Position numbers and translations under genes: made by a program
The notes under the pieces: generated by a model
Database searches by the model: none
What the model was told of the DNA's origin: nothing
What the model saw: the letters and a program-made list of their open reading frames with translations, nothing else
Assembly (NCBI RefSeq): GCF_018035235.1
Contig: NZ_WPCV01000005.1
Coordinates: forward strand, 124,001-188,000
Source of the DNA: Citrobacter sp. On2M
GTDB taxonomy: Bacteria > Pseudomonadota > Gammaproteobacteria > Enterobacterales > Enterobacteriaceae
Direction of reading: 5' to 3'
Length of the DNA stretch: 64,000 nt
In this document: positions 40,178-52,564 of the stretch, piece after piece
Numbering within the stretch: the stretch's first letter is position 1
Layout of the letters: each line of letters opens with the position of its first letter

Positions 40178-40254
40178 TGGTGCATCCGGGAGGATTCGAA
40201 CCTCCGACCGCTCGGTTCGTAGCCGAGTACTCTATCCAGCTGAGCTACGGATGC
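40178..40254 (-). tRNA. tRNA-Arg (ACG), copy 4
   Basis: First of the arginine tRNAs to be transcribed, three bases after tRNA-Ser. The 90-base spacer after it lacks the tRNA 3'-end fragment and hairpin module found after the others, so it is outside the 269-bp array. Confidence 0.97.
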
Positions 40255-40257
40255 AAA

Positions 40258-40350
40258 TGGCGGTGAGGCGGGGATTCGAACCCCGGATGCAGCTTTTGAC
40301 CGCATACTCCCTTAGCAGGGGAGCGCCTTCAGCCTCTCGGCCACCTCACC
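40258..40350 (-). tRNA. serV: tRNA-Ser (GCU)
   Basis: A 93-nt class II tRNA with a long variable arm, anticodon GCU in CCTGCTAAGG and GCCA at the 3' end. It corresponds to E. coli serV, which also leads the argVYZQ cluster. It is the promoter-proximal gene of this unit. Confidence 0.97.
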
Positions 40351-40412
40351 AACACGCCTCTTACGAGTGCTTCGAAGAACTTGTTTCTGCTCATCGTCGC
40401 TGCGTGGCGCAC

Positions 40413-40440
40413 ATATTACTTTCTGGGACTTATAAGTCAA
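40413..40440 (-). promoter_or_regulatory. Promoter of the serV-arg tRNA operon
   Basis: Reading leftward, TTGACT and TAATAT with a 16-base gap, followed by a GC-rich GTGCGCC stretch. That discriminator is the hallmark of stringently controlled stable-RNA promoters. It lies about 65 bases before tRNA-Ser. The rest of the gap to csrA (40441-40654) contains nothing I recognise. Confidence 0.75.
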
Positions 40441-40654
40441 ACAATTTTTCCAGCGCTTTTATCGTTTGCACATTTCACGCGCAATTAGTCTGCAAAAACG
40501 GCAAAAAGAGTGTTTTATCAACAGATAAATTGGCAATTCTCTGAAGCAATGAACAAACGGAAAATTCGCAGGGAACGGCAATACGTGTAAGGGAATCGAG
40601 AAAACAAGGAAGGCAAAGAAGAAAAGTTAAGAAAAAGGACAACTCAATCAGGTT

Positions 40655-40679
40655 GCGCCTCACCAGAAAGGTGAGACGC
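40655..40679 (-). terminator. Hairpin after csrA
   Basis: GCCTCACC, AGAAA, GGTGAGAC: a stem about eight bases long, some ten bases after the csrA stop in the direction of transcription. There is no clear T run, so it may be a weak terminator or protect the 3' end. Confidence 0.5.
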
Positions 40680-40686
40680 GAAAACC

Positions 40687-40872
40687 TTAGTAACTGGACT
40701 GCTGGGATTTTTCAGCCTGGATACGCTGGTAGATCTCTTCCCGATGGACAGAAACTTCTTTCGGGGCGTTTACGCCGATGCGCACCTGGTTGCCCTTCAC
40801 CCCTAAAACTGTCACGGTGACCTCATCGCCTATCATGAGGGTCTCACCAACTCGACGAGTCAGAATCAGCAT
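40687..40872 (-). CDS. csrA: Carbon storage regulator CsrA
   Basis: A 61-residue RNA-binding protein, the same as in E. coli: [20 protein letters not shown], then [20 protein letters not shown]. The N-terminal LTRR and the VHREEI arginine form the RNA-contact surface of the dimer. It binds GGA motifs near ribosome-binding sites and controls glycogen, biofilm and motility genes, including diguanylate cyclases. CAAGGAG precedes the ATG. Confidence 0.98.
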
Positions 40873-41109
40873 TCTTTGCTCCTTGAAAGATTAAAAGAGT
40901 CGGGTCTCTCTGTATCCCGGCATTATCCATCATATAACGCCAAAAAGTAAGCGATGACAAACACCTAAGTGTAAGCAGTCACGGCATCACATTCTGTTAA
41001 ACCTAAGTTTAGCCGATATACACAACTTCAACCTGACTTTATCGTTGTCGATAGCGTTGATTCGCATGCCGTAACTTGGGGTTTCGGCATGCGCTAACGC
41101 TTATAGTTA

Positions 41110-43737
41110 TTACAGTTTTGCGCTGACCCAGCCTTTCACACTGGCTAACGCTGCAGGCAGAGCCGCCGCATCCGTACCACCGGCTTGCGCCATATCCGGA
41201 CGACCGCCACCCTTACCGCCTACCTGCTGAGCGACCATACCAACCAGCTCCCCTGCTTTCACGCGATCTGTCACGTCCTTAGACACACCCGCAATCAGAG
41301 AAACCTTACCTTCCACCACCGTTGCCAGAACGATAATGGTAGACCCCAGTTGATTTTTCAGATCATCAACCATGGTACGCAGCATTTTCGGCTCAACGTC
41401 CGCGAGTTCGCTGACCAACAGCTTCACGCCATTGATATCAACCGCTTTGCTGGAAAGATTTGCACTCTCCTGCGCCGCAGCCTGTTCCTTCAATTGCTGC
41501 AATTCTTTTTCGAGCTGACGCGTACGCTCCAGTACGGAACGAACTTTGTCACCGATATTCTGGCTATCGCCTTTCAGCAGCTGCGCAATATCGCTTAAGC
41601 GATCGCTCTCAGCATGCACTGTTTGGATAGCGCCTTCACCGGTTACGGCTTCGATACGACGAACGCCTGCAGCAGTACCTGACTCGGACACAATGCGGAA
41701 CAGACCGATATCACCCGTACGGCTGGCATGAGTACCACCACACAGTTCGGTAGAGAAATCACCCATGCTCAGAACGCGCACGTGGTCGTCATATTTCTCG
41801 CCAAACAGCGCCATTGCACCTTTGGCTTTCGCCGCTTCAAGATCCATGATGTTCGTTTCAATCGGCAGGTTGCGACGAATTTGTGCATTCACCAGATCTT
41901 CAACGGCACGGATTTCAGCAGGTTTCATCGCTTCGGTATGAGAGAAGTCAAAGCGCAGAATTTTATCGTTAACCAGCGAGCCTTTCTGCGCCACGTGCGT
42001 GCCCAGAACCTCGCGCAGCGCCGCATGCATCAGGTGCGTTGCGGAGTGGTTCAAGCGGATACGCGCACGACGAGCTTCATCTACGTCAGCCTGCACGGCA
42101 TCGCCAACTTTCAGAGAACCCGCAGACAGTTTGCCGATGTGACCAATCGCCTGACCATATTTCTGCGTATCGCTAACGGCAAACGCGAAGCCCGCACCTT
42201 TCAGTTCGCCTTTATCACCAATCTGACCACCGGATTCCGCATAGAACGGCGTCTGGTCAAGAACGACAACGGCATCCTGACCTGCGTTAATGGCGTCTAC
42301 CGCTTTACCATCAACAAACAGTGCGGTGACTTTGCCGTTCAGTTCCAGGTACTCGTAGCCTTTAAATTCAGAAGCACCATCAACGCGAATCATCGCATTG
42401 TAGTCTGTACCAAAGCCGCTGGCTTCACGCGCACGACGGCGTTGCTCTTCCATTGCGGCTTCAAAGCCCGCTTCGTCAACCTTGATGTTACGCTCGCGGC
42501 AAACGTCTGCCGTCAGGTCAACCGGGAAACCGTAGGTGTCATACAGACGGAATGCGGTTTCGCCGTCCAGCGTATCGCCGGACAGTTTTGCCAGTTCTTC
42601 ATCCAGCAGCGCCAGGCCACGCTCCAGCGTACGCGCAAACTGCTCTTCTTCGGTTTTAAGAACCTGCTCAACCATAGCCTGTTGACGCTTCAGCTCTTCG
42701 CCCGCGGAACCCATTACGTCTACCAGCGGACCAACCAGCTTGTAGAAGAAAGTGTCCTTCGCGCCCAGCATGTTGCCATGACGAACTGCGCGACGAATGA
42801 TACGACGCAGCACATAGCCACGGTTTTCATTCGACGGAACAACGCCATCGGCAATCAGGAACGCACAGGAACGGATATGGTCGGCAATAACGCGCAGCGA
42901 CTTGTTGCTCAGATCGGTCGCGCCGGTAACTTTCGCCACGGACTCAATCAGTGAACGGAACAGGTCAATTTCATAGTTGGAGTTAACGTGTTGCAGCACG
43001 GCCGCAATACGCTCCAGACCCATACCAGTATCCACGGACGGTTTCGGCAGCGGTTCCATGGTGCCGTCAGCCTGACGGTTGAACTGCATGAAGACGATGT
43101 TCCAGATCTCAATGTAGCGATCGCCATCTTCTTCCGCGCTTCCCGGAGGACCACCCCAAATGTGGTCGCCGTGGTCGTAGAAAATTTCGGTGCACGGACC
43201 GCAAGGACCGGTATCACCCATCTGCCAGAAGTTGTCGGAAGCATAAGCCGCGCCTTTGTTATCACCGATACGGATGATACGTTCGCGCGGAATACCGACT
43301 TCTTTTTCCCAGATTTCATAGGCTTCATCGTCAGTTTCATAGACGGTGACCCACAGACGCTCTTTTGGCAGGGCAAACCAGTTTTCACCGGTCAACAGTT
43401 CCCATGCGTATTGAATGGCGTCGTGTTTGAAGTAATCGCCGAAGCTGAAGTTGCCCAGCATTTCGAAAAAGGTATGGTGACGTGCAGTGTAACCGACGTT
43501 TTCCAGGTCGTTGTGCTTACCGCCCGCACGTACGCAACGCTGCGAGGTGGTTGCGCGGGAATAATTACGCTTGTCGAGGCCAAGGAAAACATCCTTGAAC
43601 TGGTTCATCCCGGCGTTGGTAAACAACAAAGTAGGGTCATTGTTCGGTACCAGGGAGCTGCTGGCAACTACCTGATGTCCTTTACTATGGAAAAAATCGA
43701 GAAACGCCTGACGGATCTCAGCGGTGCTCTTGCTCAT
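41110..43737 (-). CDS. alaS: Alanyl-tRNA synthetase AlaS
   Basis: An 875-residue class II synthetase. The N-terminal catalytic part starts [20 protein letters not shown] with motif 2 near [16 protein letters not shown], and the editing domain shows the zinc ligands [11 protein letters not shown] and [10 protein letters not shown]. The C-terminal part is oligomeric ([12 protein letters not shown]). It charges tRNA-Ala and clears mischarged serine and glycine. It lies between recX and csrA, the usual enterobacterial order. Confidence 0.98.
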   Translation of the reverse strand: MSKSTAEIRQAFLDFFHSKGHQVVASSSLVPNNDPTLLFTNAGMNQFKDVFLGLDKRNYSRATTSQRCVRAGGKHNDLENVGYTARHHTFFEMLGNFSFGDYFKHDAIQYAWELLTGENWFALPKERLWVTVYETDDEAYEIWEKEVGIPRERIIRIGDNKGAAYASDNFWQMGDTGPCGPCTEIFYDHGDHIWGGPPGSAEEDGDRYIEIWNIVFMQFNRQADGTMEPLPKPSVDTGMGLERIAAVLQHVNSNYEIDLFRSLIESVAKVTGATDLSNKSLRVIADHIRSCAFLIADGVVPSNENRGYVLRRIIRRAVRHGNMLGAKDTFFYKLVGPLVDVMGSAGEELKRQQAMVEQVLKTEEEQFARTLERGLALLDEELAKLSGDTLDGETAFRLYDTYGFPVDLTADVCRERNIKVDEAGFEAAMEEQRRRAREASGFGTDYNAMIRVDGASEFKGYEYLELNGKVTALFVDGKAVDAINAGQDAVVVLDQTPFYAESGGQIGDKGELKGAGFAFAVSDTQKYGQAIGHIGKLSAGSLKVGDAVQADVDEARRARIRLNHSATHLMHAALREVLGTHVAQKGSLVNDKILRFDFSHTEAMKPAEIRAVEDLVNAQIRRNLPIETNIMDLEAAKAKGAMALFGEKYDDHVRVLSMGDFSTELCGGTHASRTGDIGLFRIVSESGTAAGVRRIEAVTGEGAIQTVHAESDRLSDIAQLLKGDSQNIGDKVRSVLERTRQLEKELQQLKEQAAAQESANLSSKAVDINGVKLLVSELADVEPKMLRTMVDDLKNQLGSTIIVLATVVEGKVSLIAGVSKDVTDRVKAGELVGMVAQQVGGKGGGRPDMAQAGGTDAAALPAALASVKGWVSAKL

Positions 43738-43865
43738 AATTATCCTGAAGAAATCAAGCTAACGAAATGTCATTACCAGCATCGGCACGTAAACTGCGCC
43801 TCTGGCAATCGAAAAGTGGGAATAAGATAAGTTTTCTTTACTGGGAAGTAAAATCCCGTATGCGG

Positions 43866-44366
43866 TCAATCGTCAAAATTTCGCCATATTGCCTGAATAT
43901 CTTCCATCAGATAGCCGCGATAGAGCAAAAAACGCTGGACCTTTACCTTATCTGAAAATTCCACAGGTAAAGGTTCTCCATATTTCCGGACGGCCTGCTC
44001 ACGTGCAAGCACTGCCCAGTCAATTTCGCACTCACGCATGGCTCGCTCAATAGCCTCACGCGCGATCCCTTTCTGATTTAATTCCTGACGCACGCGGGCA
44101 GGTCCGTAGCCCTTACGACTGCGGCTGGCGATAAACTGCTGCACGAAGCGATCATCATCCAGATAACGACTTTCAATACACCAGGCGATGACCTTGTCGT
44201 AATCCTCTGGCGTGGCATCAATTTCTTCTGGTCCATTTTTCCCCATCACCGGAGCGGCCAGCTTACGTCGCAGTTCCTGCTCGCTGTGATCGCGCATCGC
44301 CAGAATACGTACGGCGCGGTCAAGCAGTCGGGAATAAGCGGAACGGCGGGAAGTTGCGTCTGTCAT
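43866..44366 (-). CDS. recX: Recombination regulator RecX
   Basis: A 166-residue, arginine- and helix-rich protein of the RecX/OraA family ([39 protein letters not shown]). It binds the RecA filament and limits its extension. It follows recA after a terminator hairpin and is made by partial read-through in E. coli, which keeps its level low. Confidence 0.95.
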   Translation of the reverse strand: MTDATSRRSAYSRLLDRAVRILAMRDHSEQELRRKLAAPVMGKNGPEEIDATPEDYDKVIAWCIESRYLDDDRFVQQFIASRSRKGYGPARVRQELNQKGIAREAIERAMRECEIDWAVLAREQAVRKYGEPLPVEFSDKVKVQRFLLYRGYLMEDIQAIWRNFDD

Positions 44367-44386
44367 AGTGAGCCTTCAGAAATGAA

Positions 44387-44413
44387 AAAGGGCTGCATGA
44401 TATGCAGCCCTTT
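44387..44413 (-). terminator. recA terminator / recA-recX attenuator
   Basis: AAAGGGCTGCA, five bases, TGCAGCCCTTT, followed leftward by TTTTC. It sits about 40 bases after the recA stop and 20 before recX. Leaky termination here sets the RecA to RecX ratio. Confidence 0.9.
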
Positions 44414-44452
44414 ACTATATGCGATTCAAAACATGCGATTCAAAACAGATTA

Positions 44453-45520
<1,068 letters not shown>

Positions 45521-45589
45521 TTACTCCTGTCATGCCGCTTTCGGGTTAAACCGCGAAACGTGATAGATAATGTTCTGTTGAAGCAATTA

Positions 45590-45609
45590 TACTGTATGCT
45601 CATACAGTA
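45590..45609 (-). promoter_or_regulatory. LexA box of recA
   Basis: TACTGTATGCTCATACAGTA is a near-perfect SOS box (CTG, ten bases, CAG) about 70 bases before the recA ATG. It also abuts the pncC stop codon at 45610. Confidence 0.96.
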
Positions 45610-46107
45610 TCAAGTATTTTGTAGAAATTGTTGCCACAGGGTTTGTAACGCGTAGGCGGTCGCCTGTCGACGTACTGCATCGCGATCGCCGCTAAAGCAT
45701 TCCCGGCGGGTAATCCCCTCGCCGCTTGCGCTGGCAAAAGCAAACCATACCGTCCCCACGGGCTTTTCTTTGCTGCCGCCATCCGGCCCCGCAATACCGC
45801 TTATCGAAACAGCGAAATGCGCGCGGGCGGCTTTTAGCGCACCTATCGCCATCTCCACCACCACTGGCTCACTCACCGCGCCATGCTGGGCCAGCGTCTC
45901 TTCACGCACGCCAATCATCTGCGCTTTGGCTTCATTGCTGTAAGTCACAAACCCGCGTTCAAACCAGGTGGAGCTTCCGGCAATATCCGTAATCGCTTTG
46001 GCTACCCAGCCGCCGGTGCAGGATTCCGCCGTCGTCACGGTTGCCCCGCGCGCTTTCAGCGCCAGGCCAACCTGCTCGCTTAACTGCATCAGTTCACTGT
46101 CGGTCAT
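45610..46107 (-). CDS. pncC: NMN amidohydrolase PncC
   Basis: A 165-residue CinA-C-type enzyme with TVTTAESCTGGWVAKAITDI, the active-site serine and threonine region, and SISGIAGPDGG. It deamidates nicotinamide mononucleotide in NAD recycling. Length matches E. coli PncC (formerly YgaD). It lies just before recA, on the same strand. Confidence 0.95.
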   Translation of the reverse strand: MTDSELMQLSEQVGLALKARGATVTTAESCTGGWVAKAITDIAGSSTWFERGFVTYSNEAKAQMIGVREETLAQHGAVSEPVVVEMAIGALKAARAHFAVSISGIAGPDGGSKEKPVGTVWFAFASASGEGITRRECFSGDRDAVRRQATAYALQTLWQQFLQNT

Positions 46108-46230
46108 TTCAGCCTCTGTCAGTTAAAAAAATATGCCGGACAAGATAGCACTTTCATAACCAATGTGGGGATGGCGAGAACGTTTTACGAGGGGGATTCC
46201 AAAAATTGCTCCGTTGCATAAATAAGACCT

Positions 46231-46268
46231 GCCGGATGGCGATGTCAGGGCATCTTCTCCGGCCTACA
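46231..46268. repeat. REP element between mltB and pncC
   Basis: GCCGGATGGCGATG and CTCCGGCCTAC form a REP-type palindrome about 30 bases after the mltB stop. Confidence 0.75.
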
Positions 46269-46299
46269 AGAGATATCCTCCAGTAGGCAGGGGGAGTGA

Positions 46300-47379
46300 T
46301 TACTGCACACGCGCCAGCGCCACCGCCTGACCCAATTGCCACACGGCCATCGCGTAATGGGTACTGTGGTTATAGCGGGTGATGGTGTAGAAGTTCGGCA
46401 ACCCATACCAGTACTGGTAGCCGGTACCGATATCCAGGCGTAGCAGGCTGGCCTGCTGATGATTCCCCAATGACTGCTGCGGCGTCAGACCTGCGGCGGC
46501 AAGCTGAGAAATGCTGTACTGCGTTTTAAAGCCGTTAGCCAACCCAGGCGCCTGACCATTTGCCGGAACCGCTACTGTATCGCCTTTCACCCAGCCGTGA
46601 CCTTTGAAGTAGTTCGCCACGCTACCGATGGCATCAACCGGATCCCACAGGTTAATGTGCCCATCACCATTGAAATCAACGGCATATTGTTTATAGGAAG
46701 ACGGCATAAACTGGCCGTAGCCCATTGCCCCCGCGAAAGAACCTTTCAAATCGAGCGGATCGTCGCTTTCATCTCGCGCCATCAGCAGGAAGGTTTCCAG
46801 TTCGCCAGAGAAGTATTCCGCACGACGAGGATAGTTAAAGGACAGCGTCGCCAGCGCATCCAGAATCCGCGTTTTACCCATCACGCGGCCCCAGCGAGTT
46901 TCTACGCCAATAATGCCAACGATAATTTCCGGCGGTACGCCGTAGACCTGCCAGGCGCGGTTCAGGGCATCTTCATATTGGTTCCAGAAAGCCACGCCGT
47001 TTTGCACGTTATCCGGTGTGATGAACTGTTTACGATACCGTAACCATGCGCCGTTAGGTCCAGCTGGCGGTTGTGTCGTCGGCGCCTGGCGGTCCATCAG
47101 ACGCAATACCGAGTCCAGACGCTTAGCCTGCGACAAGATCTCCTGCAACTGCTGGCGGTCAAAACCGTGCTTATTCACCATTTTCTCGATGAACTGCTGG
47201 GCGTTCGGATTATTGGCAAAATCACCGCCCGTTTGCATGACATTGTGCTGCGGCTCAAGCAGGAATCCGCCGGATGGCGTACCCGTAGTCGTTTGAGTCT
47301 CTGAAGGTTTAGGTTTGCTGCTACAGGCAGCGAGCAATACGAAAAGGGGAAGTAACGCTACATAACGACGCTTGAACAT
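46300..47379 (-). CDS. mltB: Membrane-bound lytic transglycosylase B, MltB
   Basis: A 359-residue lipoprotein: signal peptide with lipobox LLAAC|SS, then an SLT-type lysozyme domain with the catalytic glutamate in IIGVETRWGRVMGKT (about residue 160) and the EF-hand-like DFNGDGHINLWDPVDAIG. It cleaves peptidoglycan between MurNAc and GlcNAc, from the inner face of the outer membrane. The frame is open to 47427; the ATG at 47379 gives the lipoprotein start. Confidence 0.95.
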   Translation of the reverse strand: MFKRRYVALLPLFVLLAACSSKPKPSETQTTTGTPSGGFLLEPQHNVMQTGGDFANNPNAQQFIEKMVNKHGFDRQQLQEILSQAKRLDSVLRLMDRQAPTTQPPAGPNGAWLRYRKQFITPDNVQNGVAFWNQYEDALNRAWQVYGVPPEIIVGIIGVETRWGRVMGKTRILDALATLSFNYPRRAEYFSGELETFLLMARDESDDPLDLKGSFAGAMGYGQFMPSSYKQYAVDFNGDGHINLWDPVDAIGSVANYFKGHGWVKGDTVAVPANGQAPGLANGFKTQYSISQLAAAGLTPQQSLGNHQQASLLRLDIGTGYQYWYGLPNFYTITRYNHSTHYAMAVWQLGQAVALARVQ

Positions 47380-47551
47380 GAGACATCCATTAAACAAATT
47401 CAGCCTGGGGGAAGTATGGTAAAGCATCCTCCGTCACACAAGGAAGCAGTTGTCGCTCTCCTTCACAGAATTTCCCCCCTCTTGCACTTCCGCCCGGCAC
47501 AATTGCGAGCCTTCACGCACTTTCTTTCAAATTAAAATATTTATCTTTCAT

Positions 47552-47573
47552 TTTGAGATCAAAATAACACTTT
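47552..47573 (+). promoter_or_regulatory. CRP site upstream of srlA
   Basis: TTTGAGATCAAAATAACACT closely matches the CRP-binding region of the E. coli srl promoter and lies about 75 bases before the ATG. It is not a perfect CRP consensus. Known srl control is by cAMP-CRP, GutM (activator) and SrlR (repressor). Confidence 0.5.
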
Positions 47574-47623
47574 CAAACCTTTCAATGTGATTAAAATAAA
47601 TTACCGTTTGGCAAGATAACTAA

Positions 47624-49176
<1,553 letters not shown>

Positions 49177-49189
49177 GAGGCACTCAAAA

Positions 49190-49552
49190 ATGACCGTGAT
49201 TTATCAGACCACCATCACCCGCATCGGCCAGAGCGCCCCGGATGCACTCAGCGACCAGATGTTGATTACCTTTCGTGAAGGTGCGCCCGCGGATATCGAG
49301 GAGTTTTGCTTCATTCATTGCCACGGCGAGCTGAACGGTTCGTTACAAGCGGGGATCCAGTTTGAACTAGGCCAGCATCAGTACCCGGTCACCGCCGTTG
49401 GCAGCGTGGCAGAACAAAACTTACGTGAACTGGGACATATCACCCTGCGTTTTGACGGACTGAGTGAAGCGGAATTCCCCGGCACCGTACACGTTTCAGG
49501 CCCCGTGCCAGACGGTATCGCGCCGGGCTGTATTTTGAAGTTTGTTGCTTAA
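49190..49552 (+). CDS. srlB: Sorbitol PTS enzyme IIA subunit SrlB
   Basis: A 120-residue soluble IIA protein of the glucitol family, close to the E. coli length (123), with the phospho-acceptor histidine most likely in CFIHCHGELNG. It takes phosphate from HPr. AGAGGCACTC precedes the ATG at 49190, 13 bases after srlE. Confidence 0.94.
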   Translation: MTVIYQTTITRIGQSAPDALSDQMLITFREGAPADIEEFCFIHCHGELNGSLQAGIQFELGQHQYPVTAVGSVAEQNLRELGHITLRFDGLSEAEFPGTVHVSGPVPDGIAPGCILKFVA

Positions 49553-49569
49553 GATTGAAGGAGATAAAG

Positions 49570-50349
49570 ATGAATCAGGTTGCCGTTGTCATTGGTGGAG
49601 GCCAGACCCTTGGCGCATTCCTTTGCCGTGGGCTTGCGACAGAAGGATACCGCGTCGCGGTGGTGGATATTCAAAGCGATAAAGCCGCCAACGTGGCGCA
49701 GGAAATTAACGCCGAGTTTGGCGAAGGCACCGCCTACGGTTTTGGCGCAGATGCCACCAGCGAACAGAGTGTGATGGCGCTATCGCGCGGAGTGGATGAA
49801 ATATTCGGCCGCGTCGATCTGCTGGTTTACAGCGCGGGTATCGCTAAAGCCGCGTTTATCAGCGACTTTCAGCTCGGTGATTTCGACCGTTCGCTGCAGG
49901 TGAATCTGGTCGGCTACTTCCTCTGCGCACGTGAGTTCTCACGCCTGATGATCCGCGATGGTATTCAGGGACGCATTATCCAGATCAACTCCAAATCCGG
50001 GAAAGTGGGCAGTAAACACAATTCAGGCTATAGCGCGGCAAAATTTGGCGGCGTGGGCTTAACCCAGTCACTGGCGCTGGATCTGGCGGAATACGGGATC
50101 ACCGTGCATTCACTGATGCTTGGCAATCTGCTGAAATCACCGATGTTCCAGTCGTTATTGCCGCAATATGCAACCAAACTTGGACTTAAGCCAGACGAAG
50201 TTGAGCAGTACTACATTGATAAGGTTCCGCTCAAACGCGGCTGCGATTATCAGGACGTGCTGAACATGCTGCTGTTTTACGCCAGCCCGAAAGCCTCTTA
50301 CTGCACAGGGCAGTCCATCAACGTGACCGGCGGTCAGGTGATGTTTTAA
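49570..50349 (+). CDS. srlD: Sorbitol-6-phosphate dehydrogenase SrlD
   Basis: A 259-residue short-chain dehydrogenase, the same length as in E. coli. It has the glycine-rich VVIGGGQTLGAFLCRGLA cofactor loop, NAG-type YSAGIAKAA and the YSAAK catalytic motif (residues Y and K near 157-161). It oxidises sorbitol 6-phosphate to fructose 6-phosphate with NAD+. AAGGAG precedes the ATG. Confidence 0.97.
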   Translation: MNQVAVVIGGGQTLGAFLCRGLATEGYRVAVVDIQSDKAANVAQEINAEFGEGTAYGFGADATSEQSVMALSRGVDEIFGRVDLLVYSAGIAKAAFISDFQLGDFDRSLQVNLVGYFLCAREFSRLMIRDGIQGRIIQINSKSGKVGSKHNSGYSAAKFGGVGLTQSLALDLAEYGITVHSLMLGNLLKSPMFQSLLPQYATKLGLKPDEVEQYYIDKVPLKRGCDYQDVLNMLLFYASPKASYCTGQSINVTGGQVMF

Positions 50350-50356
50350 TATTGAA

Positions 50357-50387
50357 TTGCCGGATAGCGGCTACGCTTATCCGGCAA
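50357..50387. repeat. REP element between srlD and gutM
   Basis: TTGCCGGATA and TATCCGGCAA around 11 bases, just after srlD; a classic REP that may lower expression of the downstream regulatory genes. Confidence 0.85.
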
Positions 50388-50404
50388 AATTAAAGGAGTA
50401 CATA

Positions 50405-50764
50405 ATGGTTTCCGCACTGATTACCGTCGCCGCCATTGCGTGGTGTCTGCAGCTGGCATTAGGGGGCTGGCAAATATCCCGCTTTAATCGGGCGTTTGAT
50501 AGGCTTTGCCAACAGGGTCGGGTTGGCGTGGGGCGCTCCGGCGGACGTTTTAAACCCCGAGTGGTGGTCGCCATTGCGCTAGATGAGCAGCAGCGAGTAA
50601 CTGATACGTTATTTATGAAAGGTCTTACGGTATTCGCCAGACCCGGCAAAATTGCCACAATAATGGGCAAACATCTTGATGATTTACAGCCTGATGTGAT
50701 CTTTCCCCATGATCCGCTATCGCAGAATGCACTATCATTGGCGCTTAAACTGAAACATGGATAA
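50405..50764 (+). CDS. gutM: Sorbitol operon activator GutM
   Basis: A 119-residue protein with one N-terminal hydrophobic helix (SALITVAAIAWCLQLALGGW) and the GRVGVGRSGGRFKPRVVVAI region. GutM activates srl transcription in E. coli, by an unresolved mechanism; a membrane helix is unusual for an activator. AAGGAG precedes the ATG at 50405; an upstream extension of the frame covers the REP. Confidence 0.94.
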   Translation: MVSALITVAAIAWCLQLALGGWQISRFNRAFDRLCQQGRVGVGRSGGRFKPRVVVAIALDEQQRVTDTLFMKGLTVFARPGKIATIMGKHLDDLQPDVIFPHDPLSQNALSLALKLKHG

Positions 50765-50832
50765 TTTCGTTGTGAATGCTAATAGCTTGCGAAATTATCA
50801 TTTTGCAACCTATAGTCAGGGTAATCACGCCT

Positions 50833-51606
50833 ATGAAACCTCGTCAGCGTCAGGCTGCCATACTGGAGCATCTGCAAAAGCAGGGAAAATGCTCGGTTGA
50901 AGAACTGGCCCACTACTTTGACACGACCGGCACGACCATTCGTAAAGACCTTGTTATTCTGGAGAATGCCGGTACCGTCATTCGTACCTATGGCGGCGTA
51001 GTATTAAATAAAGACGAATCCGACCCGCCAATCGATCACAAAACGCTAATCAACACGCATAAAAAAGAGCAGATTGCCGAAGCCGCCGTCCGTTTTATTC
51101 ACGATGGCGACTCCATTATTCTGGATGCGGGCAGCACCGTACTGCAGATGGTGCCAATGCTCACGCGCTTTAGCAACATCACAGTCATGACCAACAGCCT
51201 GCACATTGTTAACGCCCTTTCGGAGCTGGACAACGAGCAAACCATCCTGATGCCCGGCGGGACCTTTCGCAAAAAATCTGCGTCATTTCACGGTCAGCTG
51301 GCTGAAAACGCCTTTGAGCAGTTCAGCTTTGATAAACTCTTCATGGGCACCGACGGCATTGACCTCAATGCTGGCGTGACCACCTTTAATGAAGTGTTTA
51401 GCGTCAGCAAAGCGATGTGCAATGCCGCTCGCGAAGTAATTCTGATGGCTGACTCATCAAAATTTGGGCGCAAAAGCCCCAATGTTGTATGCAGTCTGGA
51501 AAGCGTCGACAAGCTGATTACCGATGCGGGTATCGACCCTGCGTTTCGTCAGGCGCTGGAAGCAAAAGGGATTGAAGTAATCATAACCGGAGAAACCAAT
51601 GAGTGA
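50833..51606 (+). CDS. srlR: DeoR-family repressor SrlR
   Basis: A 257-residue DeoR-type repressor: N-terminal helix-turn-helix ([19 protein letters not shown]) and a C-terminal sugar-phosphate isomerase-like sensor ([21 protein letters not shown]). It represses the srl operon until sorbitol or its phosphate is present. The ATG at 50833 gives the E. coli length. Overlaps gutQ by eight bases. Confidence 0.95.
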   Translation: MKPRQRQAAILEHLQKQGKCSVEELAHYFDTTGTTIRKDLVILENAGTVIRTYGGVVLNKDESDPPIDHKTLINTHKKEQIAEAAVRFIHDGDSIILDAGSTVLQMVPMLTRFSNITVMTNSLHIVNALSELDNEQTILMPGGTFRKKSASFHGQLAENAFEQFSFDKLFMGTDGIDLNAGVTTFNEVFSVSKAMCNAAREVILMADSSKFGRKSPNVVCSLESVDKLITDAGIDPAFRQALEAKGIEVIITGETNE

Positions 51607-52564
51607 TGCACTACTGAACGCGGGCCGCCAGACGTTAATGCTGGAGCTACAGGAAGCCAGCCGACTGCCAGAACGACTGGGTGATGATTTTGTCCGCGCT
51701 GCCAATACGATCATCCACTGCGAAGGCAAAGTGATTGTCTCCGGGATTGGCAAATCCGGCCATATTGGCAAAAAAATCGCGGCAACCCTCGCCAGTACCG
51801 GCACCCCCGCCTTTTTTGTACATCCGGCGGAAGCATTGCACGGCGACTTAGGCATGATTGAAAGCCGCGATGTCATGCTGTTTATCTCCTACTCCGGCGG
51901 CGCGAAAGAGTTGGATCTCATCATTCCACGCCTGGAAGACAAATCCGTCGCTCTGCTGGCCATGACCGGAAAACCGACCTCACCGCTGGGTCTGGCGGCC
52001 AAAGCGGTGCTGGATATTTCCGTTGAGCGTGAAGCCTGTCCGATGCGCCTGGCACCGACCTCCAGTACCGTTAACACGCTGATGATGGGCGACGCGCTGG
52101 CCATCGCCGTAATGCAGGCGCGCGGCTTCAACGAAGAAGATTTTGCGCGCTCGCATCCGGCGGGTGCGCTGGGCGCTCGTCTGTTAAATAAAGTGCATCA
52201 TCTGATGCGTCGTGACGATGCCATACCGCAGGTGACGCTCACCACCAGCGTCATGGACGCGATGCTGGAACTTAGCCGTACGGGTCTTGGCCTGGTGGCA
52301 GTCTGTGATGATGACTCGTTGGTGAAAGGCGTCTTTACCGACGGCGACCTGCGCCGCTGGCTGGTTGGCGGTGGAGCGCTCACCACTCAGGTTAGCGAGG
52401 CGATGACCCACAACGGCGTTACGTTGCAGGCACAGAGCCGCGCCATTGACGCCAAAGAGATCCTGATGAAACGCAAAATCACTGCAGCACCGGTGGTCGA
52501 TGAAAACGGTAAACTTACCGGTGCTATCAACCTGCAGGATTTCTATCAGGCCGGTATTATCTAA
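51599..52564 (+). CDS. gutQ: D-arabinose 5-phosphate isomerase GutQ
   Basis: A 321-residue protein with an N-terminal SIS isomerase domain ([32 protein letters not shown]) and two C-terminal CBS domains. It interconverts ribulose 5-phosphate and arabinose 5-phosphate, a precursor of the KDO of LPS, as a second copy next to KdsD. Its stop codon overlaps the end of the converging norR by four bases. Confidence 0.95.
   Translation: MSDALLNAGRQTLMLELQEASRLPERLGDDFVRAANTIIHCEGKVIVSGIGKSGHIGKKIAATLASTGTPAFFVHPAEALHGDLGMIESRDVMLFISYSGGAKELDLIIPRLEDKSVALLAMTGKPTSPLGLAAKAVLDISVEREACPMRLAPTSSTVNTLMMGDALAIAVMQARGFNEEDFARSHPAGALGARLLNKVHHLMRRDDAIPQVTLTTSVMDAMLELSRTGLGLVAVCDDDSLVKGVFTDGDLRRWLVGGGALTTQVSEAMTHNGVTLQAQSRAIDAKEILMKRKITAAPVVDENGKLTGAINLQDFYQAGII

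Noticed and set aside
39473-40350. tRNA cluster as an integration site of a genomic island
   Set aside because: No integrase or foreign genes lie on either side; the flanks are yqaB and csrA as in E. coli. The 3'-end fragments fit tandem duplication better.
41728-42954. 408-codon frame on the plus strand inside alaS
   Set aside because: Antisense shadow of a highly conserved gene; its composition is that of reversed alaS codons and there is no start signal.
52561-52564. Overlap of gutQ and norR ends as a sign of misannotation
   Set aside because: Both genes match full-length homologues at their C-termini; a four-base convergent stop overlap is acceptable.
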